NCBI GenBank assembly: GCA_043813895.1 | Contig: JBDRKQ010000192.1 | Location: 1 to 18,444 of the forward strand | Reading direction: 5' to 3' | Origin: CAZTAR01 sp043813895 | GTDB taxonomy: Bacteria; Planctomycetota; Phycisphaerae; UBA1845; UTPLA1 | Length of the DNA stretch: 18,444 bases | In this document: piece after piece, positions 1 through 6,998 of the stretch | How positions within the stretch are numbered: the first letter of the stretch is position 1 | Layout of the letters: each line of letters opens with the position of its first letter | Notes under the pieces: model-generated | What the model saw: the letters and a program-made list of their open reading frames with translations, nothing else | Told to the model about the DNA's origin: nothing | Database searches by the model: none | Translations under genes and position numbers: made by a program

Positions 1-114
1 TGGATCGTCGACGGGCACGTGCTCATGGAGGGCGCCCCCGAAGAAGTAACCCAGGCCTACGCCGACCATGCAGCCCTCAACGGCAATGATCGCCCACCCA
101 AACCAAAAGCCTGA
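1..114 (+). CDS. C-terminal end of a probable polysaccharide-export ABC transporter ATPase (partial)
   Basis: The reading frame is open from base 1 to a TGA at 112-114 and gives 37 residues, so the gene begins outside the window. The fragment starts WIVDGHVLMEGAPEEVTQAY, which matches the end of the nucleotide-binding domain in Wzt/KpsT-type ATPases, where a short 'dG.l...G.peeV...Y' segment follows the H-loop region. A hydrophilic tail rich in Asn, Pro and Lys follows. In that family the protein drives export of a lipid-linked polysaccharide across the inner membrane, which suits the sugar genes downstream. No Walker or signature motif lies inside the window, so the call rests on this short tail and the context. 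The tail is short, so a Wzt-like carbohydrate-binding C-terminal domain is absent. Confidence 0.5.
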   Translation, partial: WIVDGHVLMEGAPEEVTQAYADHAALNGNDRPPKPKA

Positions 115-312
115 TCCGCCCCCGTCCGTGATCGCAAGGCCTGAATCATTGAGTTCAGCGGAATATCCATGTGCCGGGACAAGCCGGCGAGGAATGGCGA
201 ATCAAAGAGTCGCGATCCCCCCCGATTCACGTGCTAACTGCCATGAGGGTCGCTGGCATTGACACTTTCTGTGCCAAACCAGGCTGAGGAAAGCCTTATT
301 CCCTCACGATTC

Positions 313-1485
313 CTAGCTTCGCCTGCGCGCCAAGCGATTCCGCAATCCAGCCCTGAAGAGCTGAAGCAGTCGCAAGGGTAAAAAGAGGAACTCCTTCGGG
401 CCGTCACACGCTCGCACCAAAGCGTCACCCAGTCGATATCGAATCTCCCCTTCCTTCTGCTGCAACGCCCGCACTAACCTGCCCGTCTCCTCCACCAAAA
501 CATTCTTCTCCAGCTCGCTTTGGGCCAACTGATCGTGGCGGCGAGTATTCGCCTGGTGCAAAACCTGCCTCACTATGATGGGAATTGCGCCCAAGGCCTC
601 CCGTAAGGAGTCTTGCCTAGATGCACGAGCGATGGCTTCCTGAATCGAGGCGCGCGCTACGTCGATGCTGAACCGCGTCTGGTGTGCACTTATATACTCG
701 GAAGTCTCTTGAAGAATATCCACTACATAAGTGTGTAGCTTGCGATAGGCCAGTAAATGGCGGCGTGTTTCCTCTAGCCTTCCCTCAAGCACCGCGATTC
801 TCCGTCGATAGCCATCGTCCTCTCTGGCATAAAGCTGCTCGACTGTCCGAAATGCCTCCTCAGATACTCTAAGCAGGTGCATGGCTTCCTCGGCCTTCAG
901 GCCGGAGTGAAGTCCATTGCTTGCCGGAGTTCCTGCAAAGCATATCGTTCTTTCTTGTATCGCAAGGTCCCGGGTCTCAAAGAGACCTCCAACAGCCTCG
1001 CAGAACGCACTTAGGCCGTATGATCGAATGTTCGTATGCGTCGAAGTAAATCCAAAGGGCACCGTCATGACTAGTGTGCCCCCTGGTTTCAGAAGTTGCC
1101 GGGTCCCCTCCAGGACCACCGCTAGTCGCATGTGCTGCTCTATCCCATTCCCAATGAACATCGTGTCGAATGCTTGCTCAGTGAAGGGTAGCCGCCCATC
1201 GCGCATCGTCTGCAACGTAACGTTCTTCTGCACGAGAGTGGGCTGCGATTCCAAATGCTGTTGAGCGCTAAGATGTGCGGTCGGATCACAATCCACGGAC
1301 GTTACTACGCACCCTTGCCTGGCCAGAAGAAGGACTGTTGTCAGGCTCTCTGCGCCTCCCACAACAAGCACTTGGCGGCCAGTAACATGAGAACACATCC
1401 ACTGATCAATCGCATCTGGGCTTGAGGTTGGCAGAGGTTCCAGAGACACATTCTCCATCTGTTCGCTAGCGCCATTGTACAACAT
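313..1485 (-). CDS. Class I SAM-dependent methyltransferase with long helical C-terminal region
   Basis: This is a 390-residue protein. Residues about 35-150 read as a Rossmann-fold methyltransferase: RQVLVVGGAESLTT (37-50) is motif I, VTSVDCD (61-67) carries the acidic end of strand 2, FDTMFIGNGIEQH (106-118) is motif IV, and LKPGGTLVMTVPFGF (132-146) is the usual post-IV strand. Motif I is atypical, with GGAES instead of the common GCGxG. Residues about 200-350 are charged and helix-prone, probably coiled coil. The end (350-390) holds YRLGDALVRA followed by a Leu/Arg-rich amphipathic stretch, a tail I recall from polysaccharide-locus proteins. An AGGAG lies 10 bases before the ATG. The domain is clearly paralogous to the central domain of the neighbouring 985-residue protein. 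The substrate is unknown, most likely a sugar. Confidence 0.75.
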   Translation of the reverse strand: MLYNGASEQMENVSLEPLPTSSPDAIDQWMCSHVTGRQVLVVGGAESLTTVLLLARQGCVVTSVDCDPTAHLSAQQHLESQPTLVQKNVTLQTMRDGRLPFTEQAFDTMFIGNGIEQHMRLAVVLEGTRQLLKPGGTLVMTVPFGFTSTHTNIRSYGLSAFCEAVGGLFETRDLAIQERTICFAGTPASNGLHSGLKAEEAMHLLRVSEEAFRTVEQLYAREDDGYRRRIAVLEGRLEETRRHLLAYRKLHTYVVDILQETSEYISAHQTRFSIDVARASIQEAIARASRQDSLREALGAIPIIVRQVLHQANTRRHDQLAQSELEKNVLVEETGRLVRALQQKEGEIRYRLGDALVRACDGPKEFLFLPLRLLQLFRAGLRNRLARRRS

Positions 1486-1495
1486 GCGACCTACT

Positions 1496-1500
1496 CTCCT
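1496..1500 (-). promoter_or_regulatory. Ribosome binding site of the 390-residue methyltransferase
   Basis: AGGAG on the - strand, 10 bases before the ATG at 1485. The spacing is slightly long, but it supports this start over the internal Met at residue 10. Confidence 0.5.
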
Positions 1501-1740
1501 CGCACGAACCCGGCGTCATAGAATCTGAACTCGATTGATCTGCTCCCCCTTTGGGGTCCAGTACCAAGGTGTGCCTCTCCCGTTCATGCGATCCCGCTTC
1601 TCCGCCAAGTTTCAGCACACTCGTTAAGCACCAGATTCCCAAGGTGCCGTGTGCCGACCAGTCCGTGTGATCACACTTATGACCGTCTCGAGCAGCCCGC
1701 GATGGACGCCCATAACTTCCTTCTCGCGGCCACGATGCAC

Positions 1741-4698
1741 CTAAACCGACTCTAGCCTGGCCAGGTCGACAGGACCAGCGGCCTCGCTAGCTACAGCCTC
1801 AAGAAGATACTCCGCGACATCTCCAGCACCATTTCTCGGAACAAGAGACCTGGCGCGATCCCGCATAGCCTGCAACGAGTCGCTCTCTAAGCACCTCACA
1901 ATGGTCTCTTCCACCTTATCTACAGTCATTACGACCTCGGCAGCTCCGTGCTCCGCCGCAATCTTTGCTCGGGCTACTTGGTCGTCGGTTACGGCTTTCT
2001 GGTTCGGCACCAGGATTGAAGGAACTCCGTGGTGCATCAATTCGTGAAAGGTGTTATATCCGGCCGCACAAATGGCAAGATCAAAACCATTGAAGTAAAT
2101 GGCGTTCGGATAGTGCTGAAGCACATGCACATTCCCCTGCACATCAATTTCAGCGTCGCTTATAGGAGATTCTCCCAGTACAACATGTGCACAAAGGACT
2201 CGGGAAAGGACAGAAAGGATCTTGTCAAGCCACGGTTTTGTTGAATTGATGTTGCCGGCGCCAAGCTGAACATATATAGATCTGCAGTCAAGCGGAACAC
2301 CGAGCTTGCGAAGACTCTCTTCGCGCGTTAACACCTCGTTCTTATCAAGAAGCATTATAGGGTCAAAGACTTTGTGGTTGAGAGCGCCGAATTCCCGCGG
2401 CATTACCAGGCCGGGTTCACCAGCGCAGAGCACGTGATTAAACCGCTTCAGGGAGGGGAGGACCTTAATCAAGCGATCATGCCTGTGCCGCAGGCGTAGA
2501 ATCATCGCGGTACAAGCAAAGTGAATTCGAGAAAGCGCTTTCATGAGACCGCCATAAGGAAAGACTCCGTCATACACCAGTGCGGCAGGATGGTGAAGCG
2601 CTACAATCATCTGGATTTGTTTAAGAAGAAGATCGTTCCAGTGATCGGTCCGGATGCCGTGGCCAAAGGCGCTAAAAGGGGGGATATGATATGCAATAAT
2701 ACCGTGGCGCGCAATAAGCGGAAGGGCTTGGCTGGATGTGAGGAAGTAAATCGGCATAGACGGGTCGACTTGCCTAATCCGCTTGGCCACGGCAAGGGAT
2801 CGGGTCAGATGCCCGAGGCCGGCGCCATTGACGGCGAAAAACAGGATTCCTCCTTTCGTCTGGGACGGGCGTCCCGTAAGGGGAGCTGACTCACGGGAAG
2901 GCGCGTAATCCGCCAAGACGTGAGAGCCCGTCAATCGAACCTGTGCTGCACGCGCCTGACAAAGTTGTTCATGGAGGATGCTGATTTTTGTCTGAAGATG
3001 AGTATCGTTCTGGAGAAGACGCGCTCCTGTTCTGCGGGATTCCTCGAGTGTGTGGCGAATGGCCTGGATGTCCTCTTGAAGCGAGACCTTCTCAAGATTG
3101 TGTTTCCAATAATCGCGAGCTTGTGATGAGTAAAGCGCCTCGTTGCATGCGCGGGTCCAGGATTCCAGCTTACGTGTCTGTGGGGGCTGTGGCATCTGCC
3201 CAATGTCGGGTTTAACGGTTATGGCGCAAAGATACAGGCCGTCGACAAGATCAACTTCGACAACCGTAAGGAACTGTCCCAGCAAGCCAAGGTAACTAGA
3301 AAGATAAAATCCAGACTTCTGCCCGCAATGTGGCCGGAAACCGTGCGGAGCCGTGGCGATCAGCTGGCCTCCGTGCCGAAGCCAACGGCACACGAGGTCA
3401 AGCAACCTGGCAGGTTGCGTCAGCTTGTCGAGAATGTGGTCCAGGATGATGGTATCAAATGAGCCTGGTTGAAAGGTAGTGTCAAAAACATCGACTAGGG
3501 CGAATTCAACATTGTCCCGGACATACTGGGGTTCGCGCTGGAGGGCGTCTTGGGCCTCTCTGATTGCCGTTTCCCTGATGTCGATGCCTACTACATTTGC
3601 TCCCTCCCGACCGAGGATGATTGCAGTGGTGCTTTGACTGCAGCCGACACCAAGGACGCGCTGCCCGACCACCTTGCTGCACACCCAGTGCGCGCGTGCC
3701 CGGCGTGCCAGTTTGCCTTCGCAGGTCTCGATTCCATCCGGGTATCTTTGGGAGACCTGCTGATCTTCGACCGGGAAGATGGCGCGGCCGTCGTCGTCGC
3801 CGGCCAGGCCGGTTGTGGTCGATTCTTGGCTCGTGGCCTGCCGGGCCTGCTCGGCCTCGTGAAGTCGCGCTCGCATGTAATTGATGTTGGTGACCAGCTT
3901 GCTACGCTCCTCTGCGTGGTGCCTGAGGAGCGTCTGGGCTTGCTTGCGCAGGGCCTGTTGTGCCTGTTGGACGGCGTCGGGCGAGGCGGGGTCGATCTCG
4001 CCCGTGCTTATGGCGGGCGCATAGCCATACGAGGACGCGAGTTGCTGCACCGCTTCTGGCAGATCGTCCCACGTGACGTCTTCGGTCAACGCGATCTTTT
4101 CGCGAGATTTTGTGTTTATGTTCCGTGGGAGGAGTTCGAAGTTGGCGGTCAAGACGTCATCGGGCACTCGCTCTTGAGGTACGCCGATGTGGTCGAGGAT
4201 TTGGCGTAAGCAATCTGGGCTGAGGTGTTCGACGGCGTAGCGCAGAATCTGACGGTTCGCGCTGCCCTCTTCGATCTTGCGGTTCCAGAAGTAGTAAAAC
4301 CAAATGGCCCGCTCGCGCGTTGTGGCATACTCGAACAGCATGGGGCAATGGCGATAGGCAAACTGTGTGAAGCGCAATCCAACGCCCTGCCGAACGGGCA
4401 GGTCGTTGTCATCAAGATCAACGAAGCGGATTTGGAGCAGCGAACGGATGACATCGACGGGGTGGCGTGTTTGATGGAGAATGGGCACGCGGAGCGGCAT
4501 CCGTTCGAGGAATGGAACGGCTAACCACGAAGCTTCTCCGAAGATTTCGCCTGCCTTAAGGAAGCCCTGCCAGCGCTGCTCAAACTTAAAGAAGGACTCA
4601 TGACTGCAGTTGAGGCCGATGTTAGTCAGCAGGCTGGAAATGTACGCCGTGGCAGCGCGAGGGGAAGCGAGAATAATGTACCTGCTGCCTTGGGGCAT
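1741..4698 (-). CDS. Three-domain fusion: sulfotransferase - SAM methyltransferase - GT-B glycosyltransferase
   Basis: This is one uninterrupted 985-residue frame. Residues 5-230 look like a PAPS-dependent sulfotransferase: ILASPRAATAYIS (9-21) is the 5'-phosphosulfate loop, CSHESFF follows at 31-37, TRHPVDVIRS (77-86) is the 3'-phosphate motif, and WFYYFWNRKIEE with RYAVEHL (133-159) fits bacterial members of the family. Residues 240-290 are a charged, helix-prone linker. Residues 330-500 are a methyltransferase: VLGVGCSQSTT (348-358), GIDIRETA (371-378), FDTIILDHILDKL (414-426), ATAPHGF (448-454). Residues 530-595 are a second helical linker. Residues 617-970 are a MurG/COG4671-like glycosyltransferase, with GAGLGHLTRSLAVAKRI (625-641) and AAGYNTFHELMHHGVPSILVPN (878-899) in the donor-binding half. 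The ATG directly precedes the first strand of the sulfotransferase; no clear Shine-Dalgarno site is visible. The protein is cytosolic and probably modifies and elongates a glycan. Confidence 0.8.
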   Translation of the reverse strand: MPQGSRYIILASPRAATAYISSLLTNIGLNCSHESFFKFEQRWQGFLKAGEIFGEASWLAVPFLERMPLRVPILHQTRHPVDVIRSLLQIRFVDLDDNDLPVRQGVGLRFTQFAYRHCPMLFEYATTRERAIWFYYFWNRKIEEGSANRQILRYAVEHLSPDCLRQILDHIGVPQERVPDDVLTANFELLPRNINTKSREKIALTEDVTWDDLPEAVQQLASSYGYAPAISTGEIDPASPDAVQQAQQALRKQAQTLLRHHAEERSKLVTNINYMRARLHEAEQARQATSQESTTTGLAGDDDGRAIFPVEDQQVSQRYPDGIETCEGKLARRARAHWVCSKVVGQRVLGVGCSQSTTAIILGREGANVVGIDIRETAIREAQDALQREPQYVRDNVEFALVDVFDTTFQPGSFDTIILDHILDKLTQPARLLDLVCRWLRHGGQLIATAPHGFRPHCGQKSGFYLSSYLGLLGQFLTVVEVDLVDGLYLCAITVKPDIGQMPQPPQTRKLESWTRACNEALYSSQARDYWKHNLEKVSLQEDIQAIRHTLEESRRTGARLLQNDTHLQTKISILHEQLCQARAAQVRLTGSHVLADYAPSRESAPLTGRPSQTKGGILFFAVNGAGLGHLTRSLAVAKRIRQVDPSMPIYFLTSSQALPLIARHGIIAYHIPPFSAFGHGIRTDHWNDLLLKQIQMIVALHHPAALVYDGVFPYGGLMKALSRIHFACTAMILRLRHRHDRLIKVLPSLKRFNHVLCAGEPGLVMPREFGALNHKVFDPIMLLDKNEVLTREESLRKLGVPLDCRSIYVQLGAGNINSTKPWLDKILSVLSRVLCAHVVLGESPISDAEIDVQGNVHVLQHYPNAIYFNGFDLAICAAGYNTFHELMHHGVPSILVPNQKAVTDDQVARAKIAAEHGAAEVVMTVDKVEETIVRCLESDSLQAMRDRARSLVPRNGAGDVAEYLLEAVASEAAGPVDLARLESV

Positions 4699-5313
4699 AG
4701 AACACCGACTGCCGCCGCAACGATCATGGGAATCCAGGCCACAGCTTGAGTAGCCGAATCCGCTTGTATTCTAAGCATCGAGGTCTCGCCAGACGCCCTG
4801 ACTACGGCTCTTCCCGGGTCGGTTGGCGACTTTCTGTTTTCATCGTCTGCCCCGACGATAGTACCACGTGCTGTGGGCGTCCAGCAACTTCAATAAGGCA
4901 AGAGCGCCCGCGGGCCCCCGGCATTGGGCGATGTCAGCGTAAACCTACTTCTCGGGATCTCCCATCGACTCCCGGTGGAGATTGCGGTTCTACGTGCCTG
5001 GGCCATTCCGATGCAGCCGAAAGCGAAGGTCCTCCGGCGCGTGTTCCGACATGCCCGCGTTGTGGTCACCTCCTCAGGCGATACAAGCGCCATTATCCCT
5101 TGAACGGAAGCCTGTTCTGGAGCCCCAAAATCGCCGCTTGACTTCCAGGCGGGCAACATCCGCGAGAGAGACAGAAGACTCTCCGGCACGAGAGCAAGCT
5201 GTAACTGCCGCTCAGCCGACGAGTCCCGCGATCATAAATCGCGTAAGTTCTTTGTTATCATCGAGTTCAAGGAATGCGACACAACGCGTCCGCCTTAGTC
5301 CTCGAAATGCGGC

Positions 5314-5342
5314 TTGACCGGTCTACGTGGACAAGGTAGAAG
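5314..5342 (+). promoter_or_regulatory. Candidate sigma-70-like promoter for the acetyltransferase operon
   Basis: TTGACC at 5314-5319 (5 of 6 to the -35 consensus), a 17-base spacer, then TAGAAG at 5337-5342 (4 of 6 to the -10 consensus, with the final T missing). Transcription would start near 5349, giving a leader of about 37 bases to the ATG at 5386. Its position also argues against the in-frame upstream TTG start at 5314. Confidence 0.35.
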
Positions 5343-5375
5343 ATGGCCCCAGAGTGGGGGGTTACCCGCCACGAC

Positions 5376-5379
5376 GAGG
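5376..5379 (+). promoter_or_regulatory. Ribosome binding site deciding the acetyltransferase start
   Basis: GAGG, 6 bases before the ATG at 5386. It supports that ATG over the upstream TTG at 5314, whose extra 24 residues look non-conserved. Confidence 0.5.
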
Positions 5380-5385
5380 CCACGC

Positions 5386-5889
5386 ATGCCGATCGCACCC
5401 GATGTTGTTTTGGGTAAAGACGTGCGAATCTTCCAGCCCGATCTGGTAAACCTCTACGGTTGCCGGATCGGTGACGACACGAAAATCGGCGCGTTCACCG
5501 AAATCCAGAAGAATGCCACGATCGGTGCCAGATGCAAGGTATCCTCACACTCCTTCATATGCGAGGGGGTCACGATCGATGACGAGGTTTTCGTCGGGCA
5601 CCATGTCGTGTTCGTCAACGACCGCTACCCACGCGCCGCCGCCGCCGATGGGCAACTCATGACGGAAGCCGACTGGACGGTGATCCCGACGCGCGTGAAG
5701 CACGGTAGCTCGCTCGGCAGCGGGGCTGTGATTCTCTGCGGCGTGACCATCGGTAAAGGAGCGCTCGTTGGTGCGGGCGCCGTCGTTACCCGCGACGTCC
5801 CAGACGGGGCCACGGTGGCCGGCGTCCCTGCGCGGATCATCGGGAAGGCCAAGGATCACGAGGAGAGATCATGCTTGGCATCGGAGTAA
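5386..5889 (+). CDS. Hexapeptide-repeat (left-handed beta-helix) sugar N-acyltransferase, WbpD/WlbB-like
   Basis: This 167-residue protein is built almost entirely of hexapeptide-type repeats: CRIGDDTKIGAFTEI (26-40), NATIGARCKVSSHSFI (43-58), GVTIDDEVFVGHHVVF (61-76), then GSGAVILCGVTIGKGALVGAGA (111-132). It ends with the typical VTRDVPDGATVAGVPARIIG (134-153). The FVNDRYPRA segment (76-84) is characteristic of the WbpD/WlbB group, which acetylates the 3-amino group of UDP-GlcNAc3NA to give UDP-GlcNAc(3NAc)A, using acetyl-CoA as trimers in the cytosol. The following dehydrogenase and aminotransferase would complete that route, which strengthens the call. The stop overlaps the next gene by 19 bases. 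A different acyl donor, or a 3-amino-3,6-dideoxyhexose substrate, cannot be excluded. Confidence 0.85.
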   Translation: MPIAPDVVLGKDVRIFQPDLVNLYGCRIGDDTKIGAFTEIQKNATIGARCKVSSHSFICEGVTIDDEVFVGHHVVFVNDRYPRAAAADGQLMTEADWTVIPTRVKHGSSLGSGAVILCGVTIGKGALVGAGAVVTRDVPDGATVAGVPARIIGKAKDHEERSCLASE

Positions 5890-6890
5890 TCGGCTACGGA
5901 TATTGGGGACCCAATCTCGTCCGCAATTTCGCGGACTTGCCCAACGCCAGAGTCGTCACCGTTTGCGACCTCGACGAGAGGCGACGGTCGATCGCGGAAC
6001 GCCGCCATCCCGGTGTGAAAACGACCGATAATCCCGGCGAGCTGGCGAACGATACGTCGATCGATGCGATCGTGATTGCCACCCCCGTTTCGTCACACTT
6101 CGAACTCGCCCTGCAGGCGATCAAGGCGGACAAGCATGTGCTCGTGGAGAAGCCGCTGACCGCCACGGCCGATGAGGCCCGGAGGCTTCTGGATGAGGCG
6201 GAGAAACGCCGTCGGGTCGTGATGGTGGATCACACCTTTCTCTACACGGGCGCGGTGCAGAAAATCCACGACATCATCGCTAGCGGCGAGTTGGGCGAGA
6301 TCTACTACTACGATTCGGTTCGCGTAAACCTCGGACTGTTCCAACACGACGTCAGCGTGCTGTGGGATCTCGCTGTGCACGATCTGTCCATTATGGACTA
6401 CCTCCTGCCGGCGCGTGCTACTGCCGTCTCGGCAACGGCGATGAGCCATGTCGCGAATCAGCCGGAGAATATCGCCTACCTGACCGTCTATTTCGACGGG
6501 CCGCAGATCGGCCACGTGCACGTCAACTGGCTGGCGCCGGTCAAGGTACGCCGTACGTTAATCGGTGGCAGCAGCAAGATGATCGTCTATGATGACCTCG
6601 AGCCGAGCGAGAAGGTCAAGATATACGACAAGGGTATTACCATAGACGACAGCGACGAGAATCGCCGCCAGATGCTCATCGGCTATCGCACGGGCGACAT
6701 GATGTCGCCGAAGATCGCGCAGACCGAGGCGCTGCAAGGGCTGGCACGCGAGTTCGTTGCATCGATTGAAGAGAAACGCAAGCCGCTGACGGACGGCGGG
6801 CTCGGGCTTCGCGTCGTGCAGATTCTCGAGGCGGCGACGAGGTCGCTCGCCGAGCACGGCCGGCCGGTCGAATTGCAGTTGACCGAATGA
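5871..6890 (+). CDS. Gfo/Idh/MocA-family NAD(P)-dependent sugar dehydrogenase
   Basis: This 339-residue protein has the usual length for the family. The N-terminal Rossmann fold opens with GIGVIGYGYWGPNLVRNF (3-20), and the acidic VCDLDERR (31-38) ends strand 2. The family hallmark VEKPLT (92-97) carries the catalytic-region Lys94. WDLAVHDLSIMDYL (165-178) provides the Asp166/His170 pair expected near the active site. Between the acetyltransferase and the DegT aminotransferase, the likely job is oxidation of the C3 hydroxyl of UDP-GlcNAcA to the 3-keto sugar (the WlbA/WbpB role). It starts inside the acetyltransferase gene (19-base overlap), which implies translational coupling. The sugar specificity is inferred from neighbours only. 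Confidence 0.85.
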   Translation: MLGIGVIGYGYWGPNLVRNFADLPNARVVTVCDLDERRRSIAERRHPGVKTTDNPGELANDTSIDAIVIATPVSSHFELALQAIKADKHVLVEKPLTATADEARRLLDEAEKRRRVVMVDHTFLYTGAVQKIHDIIASGELGEIYYYDSVRVNLGLFQHDVSVLWDLAVHDLSIMDYLLPARATAVSATAMSHVANQPENIAYLTVYFDGPQIGHVHVNWLAPVKVRRTLIGGSSKMIVYDDLEPSEKVKIYDKGITIDDSDENRRQMLIGYRTGDMMSPKIAQTEALQGLAREFVASIEEKRKPLTDGGLGLRVVQILEAATRSLAEHGRPVELQLTE

Positions 6891-6985
6891 GCTGGCGATC
6901 GTGGCGCGGCATGAGTCGCACGTCGGACGGACCGGCGCTGACGACACTCTGGATTCTCCCCGCACCAAGGCAAGGATTTTAGTTT

Positions 6986-6990
6986 GGGGA
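6986..6990 (+). promoter_or_regulatory. Ribosome binding site of the first DegT aminotransferase
   Basis: GGGGA, 8 bases before the ATG at 6999. An in-frame TTG directly precedes that ATG, but it has a shorter spacing and is a weaker start. Confidence 0.45.
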
Positions 6991-6998
6991 CGTGATTG

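Larger units (their letters stand above)
4699..5385. other. Divergent intergenic region, 687 bases, no convincing gene
   Basis: This gap separates the leftward fusion gene from the rightward operon, so it should carry promoters for both. Open frames here overlap on both strands, are rich in Arg/Ser/Pro and show no recognisable domain. Towards the left gene, a -10-like TAGAAT occurs on the - strand at 4773-4768, but no matching -35 is seen. The best promoter candidate towards the right operon is listed separately. A 10-base GC palindrome at 4906-4915 is not long enough to mean much. No repeat array, tRNA or insertion sequence was recognised. Confidence 0.6.

Noticed and set aside
115..312. Possible small gene between the ABC transporter end and the methyltransferase
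   Set aside because: Short frames here are Arg/Ser/Pro-rich with no domain, and no ribosome binding site stands out. No terminator with a T-run was found either.
1665..1676. Perfect 12-base palindrome GTGTGATCACAC between the two - strand genes, resembling CRP half-sites
   Set aside because: CRP/FNR sites need a spacer of several bases between TGTGA and TCACA and here there is none. A few perfect 12-base palindromes are expected by chance in a window of this size.
3550..4209. Open frame of 219 codons on the + strand inside the fusion gene
   Set aside because: It lies antisense to the sulfotransferase and linker part of the 985-residue protein, has no recognisable domain, and the opposite frame has clear family motifs.
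4746..5141. 131-codon + strand frame containing CPRCGH, reminiscent of half a zinc finger
   Set aside because: Only one Cys-x-x-Cys is present, no second ligand pair follows, the rest is Arg/Ser/Pro-rich, and other open frames overlap it on both strands.
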